This document shows positions 7,717 to 15,711 of a stretch of DNA of 64,000 nt, piece after piece (within the stretch, counting starts at the first letter, position 1; every line of letters starts with the position of its first letter). The DNA is from JACCTU01 sp963798985 (GTDB lineage Bacteria > Actinomycetota > Thermoleophilia > Gaiellales > Gaiellaceae). A program made the position numbers and the translations under genes. The stretch covers positions 372,001 through 436,000 of the forward strand of contig CAWCVL010000009.1 in assembly GCA_963798985.1 (NCBI GenBank). The letters are read 5' to 3'. The notes under the pieces were generated by a model. The model made no database searches, was not told the origin of the DNA, and saw nothing but the letters and a program-made list of their open reading frames with translations.

Positions 7717-8442
7717 TTACCAGCGAAACAGGTCGCGTTCCGCAGGCATGACGAGCTCGCTCGCCGTGCCCTCCCCCGCCACGTCGAGGCCGCGGACGAC
7801 CGCGACGGGGATCCCGTCGGCCTTGCCCATCACGAGCTGGGCGGCACCCGCCAGCTCGTCCGCGATCGCGATCTGGGTCGACTTGAGCTCGTAGCCGATG
7901 CGGTCGCGCGTGCCGCGCAGATCTTCCATGACGCGGATGCCGGCAGCTCCGAGCGCGACGTCGGTCGTCCCCTGGCGCCACGGACGTCCGAACGAGTCGC
8001 TGACGATCACGCCGACACTGACGCCGGCCAGCTCGCGGACGCGGTCGCGGATCCGTGCAGCGGACGCGTCGGGGTCGAGCGGGAGGAGCACGAGCGTTCC
8101 CGGCTCCGGCGCGTTCGAGGCGTCGACGCCCGCAGAGGCGCAGATGAAGCCGTGGCTGGTCTCGACGATCAGCAGCGGCGGTCTGACGCGGACGATGTCG
8201 ACCGCTTCGCGCAGGATCACCTCGGTGCGGCGCGGGTCCTCGCCGTCGACCGCCAGCTCGAGCGCGCGCGGCGACGGCTCGATGTCGTCGAGCCGGACGA
8301 TCCGTCCCTCTGCTTTCGAGACCGCCTTCTGCGCGACGACGAGCACGTCGCCGTCCTCGAGCGACACGCGTTCGGCGACGAGCGCGGCGAGGTCGTCGCC
8401 CTCGCGGATCTCGGGGAGACCCGTGACGGGGAAGATGTTCAC
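7717..8442 (-). CDS. cofE: Coenzyme F420-0:L-glutamate ligase
   Basis: CofE adds gamma-linked L-glutamates to F420-0 using GTP, the last step of F420 assembly. At 241 residues it is the stand-alone ligase; it lacks the FMN-dependent C-terminal domain of mycobacterial FbiB. Recognisable segments are DVLVVAQKAVSKAEGR, PLLIVETSHGFICASAGVDASN, VIVSDSFGRPWRQGTTDVALG (nucleotide and metal binding) and GYELKSTQIAIADELA. ATG 8442 overlaps the npdG stop in ATGA. It is the promoter-distal gene of the cofC-cofD-npdG-cofE operon. Confidence 0.95.
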   Translation of the reverse strand: MNIFPVTGLPEIREGDDLAALVAERVSLEDGDVLVVAQKAVSKAEGRIVRLDDIEPSPRALELAVDGEDPRRTEVILREAVDIVRVRPPLLIVETSHGFICASAGVDASNAPEPGTLVLLPLDPDASAARIRDRVRELAGVSVGVIVSDSFGRPWRQGTTDVALGAAGIRVMEDLRGTRDRIGYELKSTQIAIADELAGAAQLVMGKADGIPVAVVRGLDVAGEGTASELVMPAERDLFRW

Positions 8443-9023
8443 TCGAGGCCGGTGAGCTGGATCCCTGCGTGCGCCTTGTAGCGCTTGTTGACGGCGACGA
8501 TCACGCCGGTCAGGCCTTCGAGCGCGCGCGCGTTCCGCAGCTTGCCTGCGTCGATCGCGCGGCCCGCCACGGCGCGGCCGGCGAGCTCGAGCGCGAGCGC
8601 CTTCGCGTCGTCGTCGTCGCCGCAGACGAGTGCGTCCTGGTCCTCGCCGATCGTGCTCGCCGCGACGGTGTGGAGGCCCGCGGTCACAGGGGCGTCGAGC
8701 TGGTCGGCGATCCGCTCCGCGAGCGAGCGCTCGCCCTTCACCGTGAGCTCGCTCGCGACGGAGAGCACCGGTGTCGTGCCGATCGCGGCGCGAAGCTCCC
8801 GTGCGATGTCGACCAGCGCGTGGGCTTCACAGGCGAGCACGACGAGATCGACTCCGGCTACCGAGTCCGCGTTGCTCGTACCGTTCACCCCGAGCTCCGC
8901 AGCGGCGGCTCGCCCGCGCTCGGCGTCCCGCGACCCGATGACGACCTCGTCGCCCTGCGCGGCAAGCCGGCGTGCGAGCGCCGTGCCGAACGCCCCGGTT
9001 CCCCCGACGATGGCGACCTTCAC
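8439..9023 (-). CDS. npdG: F420-dependent NADP oxidoreductase
   Basis: This enzyme exchanges hydride between NADPH and F420 and so links the cofactor to the NADP pool. It has 194 residues with an N-terminal Rossmann dinucleotide fold: VAIVGGTGAFGTALARRLA (residues 3-21), then VVIGSRDAERG, whose Ser-Arg prefers the NADP phosphate. The middle has DLVVLACEAHA. The C-terminal end (NARALEGLTGVIVAVNKRYKAHAGIQLTG, shown by EGLTGVIVAVNKRYK) is characteristic of NpdG. ATGA overlaps at both ends (8439-8442 and 9020-9023) couple it tightly to cofD and cofE. Confidence 0.93.
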   Translation of the reverse strand: MKVAIVGGTGAFGTALARRLAAQGDEVVIGSRDAERGRAAAAELGVNGTSNADSVAGVDLVVLACEAHALVDIARELRAAIGTTPVLSVASELTVKGERSLAERIADQLDAPVTAGLHTVAASTIGEDQDALVCGDDDDAKALALELAGRAVAGRAIDAGKLRNARALEGLTGVIVAVNKRYKAHAGIQLTGLE

Positions 9024-9930
9024 GCCGCGAGCACCGCCTCTGCGAGGCGGCGTCGGGCGGCGGCGTCGGACATCAGCGTCTTCGCGATCACGGGGCGCAC
9101 GGCGAGATTCTCCACGTCGTGGGCGTCCGCCTCGTCGAGAACGAGCGCGTCGATCAGGCCCGCGTAGCAGGAGGCGACGTGCGCGGGGCTCGTTCCGCCC
9201 GCAAGCCTGGCGAGCATGCGGTCGGCCGGGCCCTTCACGGCGCGGCCACCGATCAGCGGGCTGACGGCCACGACGGGTGCGGTGCGCGCGCGGAGCGCAG
9301 CCTCGAGCTCCGCGACCGCGAGGATCGGGCCGATGCTGACGTACGGGTTGCTCGGCGCGATCAGGATCAGGTCGGCGTCGCGCAGCGCTCCACCGCGCCC
9401 GGGGCGGGCGCCGCCGTGTCAGCGCCGACGTAGCGGACGGCGTCGACCTCGTCGCGGTGCCCCCGTTCGACGAACCACTCCTGGAAGGTGAAGCTCCCCG
9501 CCGGGGTGTCGAGCCACGTGCGAAGCTCGTCGTCCGTCGCAGGGAGCAGCGTCAGCGCGAGCCCTGCACGCTCGACGAGCTGCGCGGTGACGGCCGAGAG
9601 GGGCGAGCCGCCGCGGAGCAGCTCCGTGCGGACGAGGTGCAGCCCGATGTCACGGTCGCCGAGCCGGAACCAACCCGCGCCGCCGAAGGCGACAGCCGAC
9701 TCGAGCGCGTGCCAGCTCTCGTCGGCGCGACCCCAGCCACGCTCCTCGTCGGAGAGACCGGCGAGCGCGTAGACGATGCTGTCGAGGTCGGGCGAGACGT
9801 GAAGGCCGAGGATCTCGATGTCGTCCCCGACGTTCCCGATCACCGTGAGCTCCGCGGGGTCGACGACATCCACGAGGCCGCGGAGGAATCGGGCGCCGCC
9901 GACGCCGCCACTGAGGACCGTGATCTTCAT
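9020..9930 (-). CDS. cofD: 2-phospho-L-lactate (phosphoenolpyruvate) transferase (frameshift near 9388)
   Basis: CofD (FbiA in mycobacteria) joins the nucleotide-activated phospho-carboxylate made by CofC to the deazaflavin Fo, giving F420-0 or dehydro-F420-0. About 303 residues. The N-terminus has ITVLSGGVGGARFLRGL (GTP/Fo site) and VIGNVGDDIEILGLHVSPDLDS. Later come GWFRLGDRDIGLH, FQEWFVERGH, and at the C-terminus AVSPLIGGRAVKGPA, all family signatures. The frame breaks at APGAVE; adding one C after a G near 9386-9389 restores the missing strand (DADLILIAPSNPYVSIGPIL). ATG 9930 overlaps the cofC stop. Confidence 0.93.
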
Positions 9931-10516
9931 CGTGCGCGTGCCGCCGAGGGTGCGCGGCCCGACGCGGAGCGTCGAGCCGTTCGAGATCGGCGATCGAGTC
10001 GACGTCGTCGGCGAGGTTCGGGATCGTCGCGGGTACGACGTCGGCGCCCATGGTGTGGGCGTGCCGGTGGAAGCGCTCGGCGCTGCCCGGACCGTAGAGC
10101 GGCGCGAAGAGCGCCGGAGTGGACAACCCGAGGGCGTTCGTCGTCCCGTCGCTTGCAGCGACGTACGCGAGCCCGTGCTTCGGCGTCGCCGCCTCGAGCG
10201 AGCGCAGATCCTGAGCGACGACGCACGGTACGTCTGCGTTCACGACCAGGACGGGACCGACGACGCTGCGCAGCGCGGCCGCAACGGCGTCGCCCTGGCC
10301 ACTTCCCGGGTCGTGGACGACTTCCGCATCGTGCTCGGCCGCGACGCGGGCGGCCTCCTCGTCCGGCGTCACGACGACGGTCGTCCCGACGCCGCGGCAG
10401 GCGGCAAGGACGTCCGCGAGCATGGCGAAGACGAGCGCCTGGCGCTCGTCGTCGGGGAGGGAGCCGAGCCGCTGCTTGCCACCCGCCCCGCGGAAGGGAA
10501 CGACGATCGCGGCCAT
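9927..10516 (-). CDS. cofC: 2-phospho-L-lactate/PEP guanylyltransferase (frameshift near 9975)
   Basis: CofC (FbiD in mycobacteria) activates phospholactate or phosphoenolpyruvate with GTP, the first committed step of the F420 side chain. It is a nucleotidyltransferase of about 196 residues with the GT-A-like motifs VVPFRGAGGKQRLGSLPDDER (near the N-terminus), TTVVVTPDE, VVHDPGSGQGDAVAAAL and VLVVNADVPCV. AASDGTTNALGLS is family specific. As given, the frame runs past the cofD start. One extra C after a G in the last few codons brings it to TGA 9927, overlapping the cofD ATG in ATGA. Start ATG 10516. First gene of the operon. Confidence 0.92.
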
Positions 10517-10536
10517 CGCTCGTGGACACTATCCGC
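10517..10536. promoter_or_regulatory. Divergent cofC / polX promoter region
   Basis: Only 20 bases separate the cofC ATG (10516, minus) from the preferred polX GTG (10537, plus). GACACTATCC lies between. Minus-strand TAGTGT sits 9 bases from the cofC ATG, and ACACTA precedes the polX start. Both transcripts would be leaderless or nearly so. Confidence 0.35.
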
Positions 10537-12159
10537 GTGGGCAACGCAGAGATCGCGGCGCAGCTCGAGGCATTCGCCGCGCTGCTCGAGCTGAACGGCG
10601 CGAGCTACTACACGGCGCGCGCCTACCGACGTGCCGCGGAGCTGATCCGCGACACGCCCTCGCCCGTCGCCGAGCTCGTGGAGCAAGGCCGCGCGCGTGA
10701 GCTGCGCGGCATCGGGCCCGGGATCGAAGGGCGGCTGAGGGAGCTCGTCGAGACGGGTGAGCTCGAGGAGCTTCGGGAGCTGCGAGAGACGCTGATGCCG
10801 GAGCTCGTCGGGCTCGGGCACCTGCTCGGCGTCGGCCCCAAGCGGATGCGCGAGCTCGCAGAAGCGCTCGGCGTGCGAACGACGGACGAGTTCCGGTCGG
10901 CGGTCCAGGAGGGACGGCTGCGCTCCGTTTCGGGCATCGGGCCGAAGACCGAGGCGAAGCTCCGCGCCGGTCTCGAGCGCGCGGGGAAGCCGAAGCCCCG
11001 CCGAGGCTTGCTGCTCAACCGGGCGTGGGCGCTCGCGAGCGGGGTCGCCGACGCGCTCGGCGGAGAGGTGGCCGGCGAGCCCCGGCGTTGGAAGGACTCG
11101 TGCGAGGACTTCGCCGTGGTCGTCGCTGCGGACGACGCCGAGCCGATGCTCGAGGCGTTCGAGTCGCTCTCGCAGATCGTCTCGATCGTCGAGCGAGCCG
11201 AGCGTCGCGCGATCGGCGTCACGGTCGAGGGCGTTCCGGTCGAGCTCGTCGTTCCCGCGGCGGCGACGTTCGGGACCGCTCTCACGCGCGCGACGGGCTC
11301 GGTCGAGTACGTGCGCGCCTTGGAGCCGTTGCCGGATGCAGCCGACGAGGCGGGCGTGTACGAAACGCTCGGCGTGCCGTGGTGCCCACCGGAGCTACGC
11401 GAGCGCCCGCATCGAGACGAGCCGCCGCCGTTCCTCCTCCGGCTCGACGACGTGCGCGGCGACCTCCACGTGCACACGACGTGGTCGGACGGCAAGGCCA
11501 GTGTGCTCGAGATGGGTGAGGCTGCGATCGCGCTCGGGTACGAGTACGTCGCGATCTGTGACCACACGACGAACGTGCGAGTCGTGCCCGGGCTCGACAC
11601 CGATGCCGTGCGCCGGCAGGGAGACGAGATCGCGGAGGCGAACGAGCGGCTGGCTCCGTTCCGCGTCCTGCGCGGAATCGAGTGCGACATCCTCCCCGAC
11701 GGCTCGCTCGACCTGCCCGACGACGTGCTCGCCGAGCTCGACTGGGTGCAGCTTTCGCTCCACGCGGGGCAGCGCCAGGCCGGGCCCGAGCTGACGCGGA
11801 AGGTGACGGAGGCGATGCGCCACCCGGCCGTCCGCTGCCTCTCGCACCCGACCGGCCGACTGATCAGCCACCGGCCGCCGAACGCACTCGACGTCGAGCG
11901 CGCGATCGAGGTCGCGCTCGAGGAGGGCGTCGCGCTAGAGGTGAACGGGCTGCCAGCCCGGCTCGACCTGCGCGACGAGCACGTCCGGCTCGCGGTCGAG
12001 GCCGGCGTGCAGGTCTGCGTCAACACGGACGCGCATTCCGTGCGCGGGCTCGGCAACATGCGGCTCGCAGTGGCGACGGCGCGGCGCGGTGCAGCACAGC
12101 TCGGAGACGTGCTGAACACGAAGCCGCTCGAGCAGGTGCTGGCACTGCGCAAGCGCTAG
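10537..12159 (+). CDS. polX: PolX-family DNA polymerase/PHP nuclease with altered polymerase site
   Basis: A 540-residue PolX. The N-terminal 8-kDa/fingers part has helix-hairpin-helix motifs (LRGIGPGIEGRL, LLGVGPKRMRELA, VSGIGPKTEAKL). The palm follows at about 165-260. The C-terminal PHP phosphoesterase domain is complete: DLHVHTTWSDG (from residue 309), ICDHT, IECDI, LSHPTG and VNTDAHS. In the palm the usual G-D-x-D after RR is replaced by CEDFA (residues 189-193), so the second catalytic Asp is Ala, and the third Asp (VDLRV in relatives) is Glu236. The PHP exonuclease/AP-endonuclease role looks intact; polymerisation is doubtful. GTG 10537 gives the best N-terminus; GTG 10522 is the alternative. 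Confidence 0.9.
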   Translation: MGNAEIAAQLEAFAALLELNGASYYTARAYRRAAELIRDTPSPVAELVEQGRARELRGIGPGIEGRLRELVETGELEELRELRETLMPELVGLGHLLGVGPKRMRELAEALGVRTTDEFRSAVQEGRLRSVSGIGPKTEAKLRAGLERAGKPKPRRGLLLNRAWALASGVADALGGEVAGEPRRWKDSCEDFAVVVAADDAEPMLEAFESLSQIVSIVERAERRAIGVTVEGVPVELVVPAAATFGTALTRATGSVEYVRALEPLPDAADEAGVYETLGVPWCPPELRERPHRDEPPPFLLRLDDVRGDLHVHTTWSDGKASVLEMGEAAIALGYEYVAICDHTTNVRVVPGLDTDAVRRQGDEIAEANERLAPFRVLRGIECDILPDGSLDLPDDVLAELDWVQLSLHAGQRQAGPELTRKVTEAMRHPAVRCLSHPTGRLISHRPPNALDVERAIEVALEEGVALEVNGLPARLDLRDEHVRLAVEAGVQVCVNTDAHSVRGLGNMRLAVATARRGAAQLGDVLNTKPLEQVLALRKR

Positions 12160-12272
12160 CCAAGCCGCTTCGGCGGGCGTGGAACGATCGTCACGAAGCC
12201 GGCGCGAACCGGCACAGACACGGCACGAGTTCGGGGGTACCGTCGTCGCCGGGAGGCGGGTGGAACCGCCAT

Positions 12273-12294
12273 TCCCCACCCCAAGGGGTGGGGA
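12273..12294. terminator. Bidirectional hairpin terminator
   Basis: TCCCCACCCC (12273-12282) and GGGGTGGGGA (12285-12294) form a 10-bp GC-rich stem with a tiny AA loop (in practice a shorter stem and larger loop). It lies between the polX stop and the end of the minus-strand gene at 12305, where it can stop both transcripts. No clear T tract. The rest of the 12160-12304 gap shows nothing else I recognise. Confidence 0.5.
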
Positions 12295-12304
12295 GCGTCT
12301 TGGA

Positions 12305-12586
12305 TCAGGACGCGCCCGGTTCGCCCTGGCCTGACGTGGACCACTCCGCCAGGTCGTACCAGTGCGTCGCGCGCAGCGCTGCCGCCACGCCCGGGTCCGT
12401 GTGCTCGCCGTAGAAGACGTGGCGCTCGAGATCGCAACAGATCGCGACCGTGTCCTGCGAGACGTCGCCGATGTCCACCACCGCCTCGCTCGGGAGCTTC
12501 GCCTCGGCAAGCGTGTAGTGCTTGAACTGAAGCTCGGGTGCGAGCTCCATCAGCCGCGGCCAGTCGGGGCAGGTCCGGGAGCTCAT
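12305..12586 (-). CDS. Small conserved-looking protein coupled to wzt-like ATPase
   Basis: A 93-residue soluble protein starting ATG 12586, whose A-T-G overlaps the stop of the exporter ATPase (ATGA, 12583-12586). It begins MSSRTCPDWPRLMELAPEL and contains VVDIGDVSQDTVAICCDLERHVFY, of which DTVAICCDLERHVFYG is the most structured part, then VAAALRATHWYDLAEW. It reads as a small alpha/beta fold with two adjacent Cys. I do not recognise a family. Tight coupling suggests a partner of the export machinery or a chain-related accessory, but this is inference. Confidence 0.65.
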   Translation of the reverse strand: MSSRTCPDWPRLMELAPELQFKHYTLAEAKLPSEAVVDIGDVSQDTVAICCDLERHVFYGEHTDPGVAAALRATHWYDLAEWSTSGQGEPGAS

Positions 12587-13806
12587 CGGGAGTGGAGTTC
12601 GGCGGGCGCGCCGATCTCCTCCCTCGTCCAGCGCCCCTCGAGCCTGACGAGCCCGGCGTCGCGCTCCTGCGGAATCACGTAGAGCCGCAGCGCATCGTCG
12701 AGCCAGTGGTACAGATGCGCCCCGTCGGCCGAGACGAGTCCGAACCGGAGCTTGAAACGCCCCTCGGCGAGCGGGAGCTCGTCCACGTCGAAGCGGAAGA
12801 CCTGCTCGCCGGCGCCGTCCCAGCCGAGGACGGAGGTGTCGTGCGAGCCGCCTGCGATCAGCGCGCCGCCCCACTCGCGCAACTCGAACTGGAGTTTCGG
12901 AGGCGGCACCGAGTGATCGGAAACCACGCGGAGGCGCACGGTCAACTGCTCGCCCGCGACGAACTGCATCCGCTCCTCGCCGTCCGCACCCTGGAGCGAG
13001 ACGTCGGCGATTCGCGCCTCGCCGCTCCCCCACTCGGTCAACCCGGCGCCACGCTCGGCCGGATCTCGGTCCTCGGCGAGGTGCGAGCGGTAGCGCAGGA
13101 TCGCCTCGTGCGTCGGGCCGTCGAAGTCGACCAGCCCGCCGCGCAGCAAGACCGCACGTTCGCAGAGCCGCTCGACCGACGCAGCGTCGTGCGAGACGAA
13201 GACGATCGTGCCGCCTTGCTGCTTGAAGTGGGAGATCCGGCCGAAGCACTTGCGCTGGAACTCCTCGTCGCCGACGGCGAAGATCTCGTCGAGCAGGAGC
13301 ACATCCGCGTCGACGTGCGCCGCAACCGCGAAGCCGAGCCGCATGTACATCCCGGCCGAGTAGGTGCGAACCGGGAGGTCGACGTAGTGGCCGATGCCGG
13401 CGAACTCGACGATCTCGTCCATCCGCTCCCGGATCTGCGCGCGGGAGAGGCCGTGCAGCGCACCGTTCAGGAACACGTTCTCGCGCCCGGTGAACTCGGG
13501 GTGGAAGCCTGCGCCGAGCTCGAGGAGCGACGCGACCCGTCCGCCGACCTCGAGCCGACCGAGGCTCGGCTTGATGATCCCGCCGATCAACTTCAGCAAC
13601 GTCGTCTTGCCGGAGCCGTTCCGTCCCACCAAACCGACCGCCTCGCCGGGCTCGACCGCGAGGTCCACGCCCGAGAGCGCCCAGACGTCCTCCCCTCGCC
13701 CGCGACCGCGCGTGACGATCAACTCCTTGAGCGTGCGCGCATCCTTGGGATAGACCCGAAAGCGGCGCGACACCTCCTCGATCCGGATCTCGCCGGGGCG
13801 GATCAC
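12583..13806 (-). CDS. wzt: Polysaccharide ABC exporter ATP-binding protein with C-terminal Wzt domain
   Basis: A 407-residue ATPase of the O-antigen/teichoic-acid export class (Wzt/TagH/RfbE). Residues 1-240 are the nucleotide-binding domain: Walker A GLVGRNGSGKTTLLKL, the family-specific SLLELGAGFHPEFTGRENV, signature YSAGMYMRLGFA, Walker B VLLLDEIFAVGDEEF and FVSHD. Residues about 265-400 are a beta-sandwich Wzt C-terminal domain (FVAGEQLTVRLRVVSD, RFKLRFGLVSADGAHLY), which in other systems reads the chain terminus. The GTG start overlaps the hemH stop (GTGA). Its likely permease is 16357-17154, separated by heme genes. Confidence 0.9.
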   Translation of the reverse strand: MIRPGEIRIEEVSRRFRVYPKDARTLKELIVTRGRGRGEDVWALSGVDLAVEPGEAVGLVGRNGSGKTTLLKLIGGIIKPSLGRLEVGGRVASLLELGAGFHPEFTGRENVFLNGALHGLSRAQIRERMDEIVEFAGIGHYVDLPVRTYSAGMYMRLGFAVAAHVDADVLLLDEIFAVGDEEFQRKCFGRISHFKQQGGTIVFVSHDAASVERLCERAVLLRGGLVDFDGPTHEAILRYRSHLAEDRDPAERGAGLTEWGSGEARIADVSLQGADGEERMQFVAGEQLTVRLRVVSDHSVPPPKLQFELREWGGALIAGGSHDTSVLGWDGAGEQVFRFDVDELPLAEGRFKLRFGLVSADGAHLYHWLDDALRLYVIPQERDAGLVRLEGRWTREEIGAPAELHSR

Positions 13807-14675
13807 GCTCTCGACGGTACCGAAAGGGCCCGTCGCACCAGACCCGCGAGCACGTCGACGAAGCGAGGATCGGCGTTCGGCATCTCGATCCGCTCGAAGT
13901 CGAGGCCTAGCTCCTGCGCAAGCTCAGCGGCCTCGACGTCGAGGTCCCACCGAATCTCGAGGTGGTCGGCGACGAAGCCGACCGGACATGCGAGCACGCG
14001 CGGCACACCCTGTTCGTGAAGCGCGCGGAGGTGGTCGAGGATGTCCGGGCCGAGCCACGGGACACCGGTCGGCGACTCGGACTGGAACGAGAACGACCAC
14101 TCGCCGAGCGCCGCGCGCTCGGCGACGGCCGACGAGGTCTCGAGCAGCTGTTCCTCGTAGTCGCCGGCCCCCTCCACCGGGAGGCTGTGCGCGGTGAAGA
14201 CCACGTGCGCTTCCGTCCCGCGCACCCGGTCTGCGAGCAGGTCGACGAACCCCGGCTCGATTCCCCAGCGCTCGACGAACGCGAGCTCCGCGGCGCCACC
14301 GAGCGCCTCTTCGACCTGACGCCGGTAACCCGCGATCGAGAGAGGTGAATAGTGCGGCGCGAGCACGAGACCGACGATCGTCGAAGCGCCTGTCTCGAGC
14401 GCTTGCGCGACCGCCTCCGCGATCCGCGGCGTCCAGTGCTTCATCCCCGTGAACACCGGGACGCCGAGCTCGCGCTCGAGCGAGGCGCGCGTTTCCTCGG
14501 TGATCGCATTCAGCCGGGACCCGTCCTCGATGCCGAGTCGCCGATACCGCTCGACGAGATCGGCGAGACGCTCCGGCTTGATCGGGCGTCCACCGCGGAT
14601 GTCCGCGTAGTAGTCCGGGACGTCCTGCAGACGCTCCGGCGACCCGTAGGCCATCAGGACGACTGCGGAGGTCAG
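13803..14675 (-). CDS. hemH: Ferrochelatase (coproporphyrin III ferrochelatase type)
   Basis: HemH inserts iron into the porphyrin in late heme synthesis. In Actinobacteria the substrate is usually coproporphyrin III. About 290 residues: VVLMAYGSPE at the N-terminus, GMKHWTPRIAEAV, VLAPHYSPLS, the catalytic FTAHSLP with the invariant His, SFQSESPTGVPWLGPD and PVGFVADHLEIRWDLDVEA, which holds the second metal-site Glu region. No ATG/GTG/TTG lies upstream of LMAYGSP in frame. A CTG at 14675, overlapping the hemE stop as CTGA, gives the expected N-terminus. An internal ATG would remove the first strand. Operon: hemE-hemH-wzt. Confidence 0.93.
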   Translation of the reverse strand: MTSAVVLMAYGSPERLQDVPDYYADIRGGRPIKPERLADLVERYRRLGIEDGSRLNAITEETRASLERELGVPVFTGMKHWTPRIAEAVAQALETGASTIVGLVLAPHYSPLSIAGYRRQVEEALGGAAELAFVERWGIEPGFVDLLADRVRGTEAHVVFTAHSLPVEGAGDYEEQLLETSSAVAERAALGEWSFSFQSESPTGVPWLGPDILDHLRALHEQGVPRVLACPVGFVADHLEIRWDLDVEAAELAQELGLDFERIEMPNADPRFVDVLAGLVRRALSVPSRA

Positions 14676-15691
14676 ACTCGAACCTCCGCCGTCAGCTCGT
14701 GCACCAGCTCTCTCAACCGGGTCAGCACCGCAGGATCGGTCCCGGGCAAGACCCCGTGGCCGAGGTTGAAGATGTGGCCCGGACGGGCACCCGCGCGGTC
14801 GACCACGTCCCGCGTGCCGGACTCGATCCGCTCCCACGGGCCGAGCAGAAGCGTCGGGTCGAGGTTCCCCTGGACTCCCCGGTCGTCGCCGACGAGCGAC
14901 CAACCCTCGTCGAGGGCAATGCGCCAATCGAGCCCGATCACGTCGCCGCCCGCGTCGGACATCGCACCCAGCAGGTGCGTCGTCCCGGTGCCGAAGTGGA
15001 TCGTCGGGACGTCGAGCGCCGCGAGGATGCGCGCCGAGTACGGCGCGACGAACTCCAGGTAGTCGGCGACCGAGAGCGCGCCGACCCATGAGTCGAAGAG
15101 CTGGACGACGTCCGCTCCCGCGTCGGCCTTCGCCCGTACGTACGTCGCGAATGTCTCCGCGAGCTTGTCGCAGAGCGCGTGCCAAACCTGCGGTTCGCTG
15201 TACATCAGCGTCTTGACCTTCGTGAAGTCGCGACTCGGTTTCCCCTCGACGAGATAGCCCGCGACCGTGAAGACGCCGCCGCAGAAGCCGACCACGGCCT
15301 GGTCGTCGCGCAGCTCTCGACGAACGATCCCGATCGCCTCCAGGATCGACGGATCGGGCTCGCCGACGCGCAGGCGCTCGACATCCGCGGCGCTCACGAT
15401 CGGCTGCTGAACGACCGGGCCGACGTTCTCGACGAGCTCGACGTCGACGCCCATCCCGAGCACCGGCAGCATGATGTCCGCGAACATCACCGCGGCGTCG
15501 ACGTCGTGGCGTCGGACCGGTTGCAGGGTCACCTCCGCACACAGCTCCGGGTCTCGAACAACGTCGAAGAGCGTCCGCCCTCGGCGGATCTCGCGGTACT
15601 CCGGCAGCGAGCGGCCCGCCTGCCGCATGAACCAGACCGGCGTGCGCTCGACCGGCTCGCGCCGGGCGGCGCGCACGAGTAGCGGTTCCAT
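14672..15691 (-). CDS. hemE: Uroporphyrinogen decarboxylase
   Basis: HemE removes four carboxyl groups from uroporphyrinogen III to give coproporphyrinogen III. The 339-residue protein has all family landmarks: TPVWFMRQAGRSLPEYRE near the N-terminus (invariant Arg residues), MFADIMLPVLGMGVDVE with the catalytic Asp, GFCGGVFTVAGYLVEG, VQLFDSWVGALS, HFGTGTTHLL and FNLGHGVLPGTDP. In relatives the GGPFT and ASYL positions are Pro and Ser; here GGVFT and AGYL are mild changes. Start ATG 15691, with a -10-like TAGTGT 7 bases upstream on the minus strand. Confidence 0.95.
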   Translation of the reverse strand: MEPLLVRAARREPVERTPVWFMRQAGRSLPEYREIRRGRTLFDVVRDPELCAEVTLQPVRRHDVDAAVMFADIMLPVLGMGVDVELVENVGPVVQQPIVSAADVERLRVGEPDPSILEAIGIVRRELRDDQAVVGFCGGVFTVAGYLVEGKPSRDFTKVKTLMYSEPQVWHALCDKLAETFATYVRAKADAGADVVQLFDSWVGALSVADYLEFVAPYSARILAALDVPTIHFGTGTTHLLGAMSDAGGDVIGLDWRIALDEGWSLVGDDRGVQGNLDPTLLLGPWERIESGTRDVVDRAGARPGHIFNLGHGVLPGTDPAVLTRLRELVHELTAEVRV

Positions 15692-15697
15692 GCTCCC

Positions 15698-15704
15698 TAC
15701 ACTA
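15698..15704. promoter_or_regulatory. Overlapping divergent -10 boxes (hemE and 15712 gene)
   Basis: TACACT (15698-15703, plus) lies 8 bases before ATG 15712. TAGTGT (15704-15699, minus) lies 7 bases before ATG 15691. The two boxes share five bases around CTAG. Both mRNAs would be leaderless and the promoters mutually exclusive. The same design appears at 50103-50109. Confidence 0.5.
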
Positions 15705-15711
15705 GTGCCGG

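Noticed and set aside
9650..9927. A cofC protein extended by about 90 residues into cofD
   Set aside because: The tail is arginine-rich antisense-like sequence; one added C gives a stop at 9927 overlapping the cofD start, as elsewhere in the operon.
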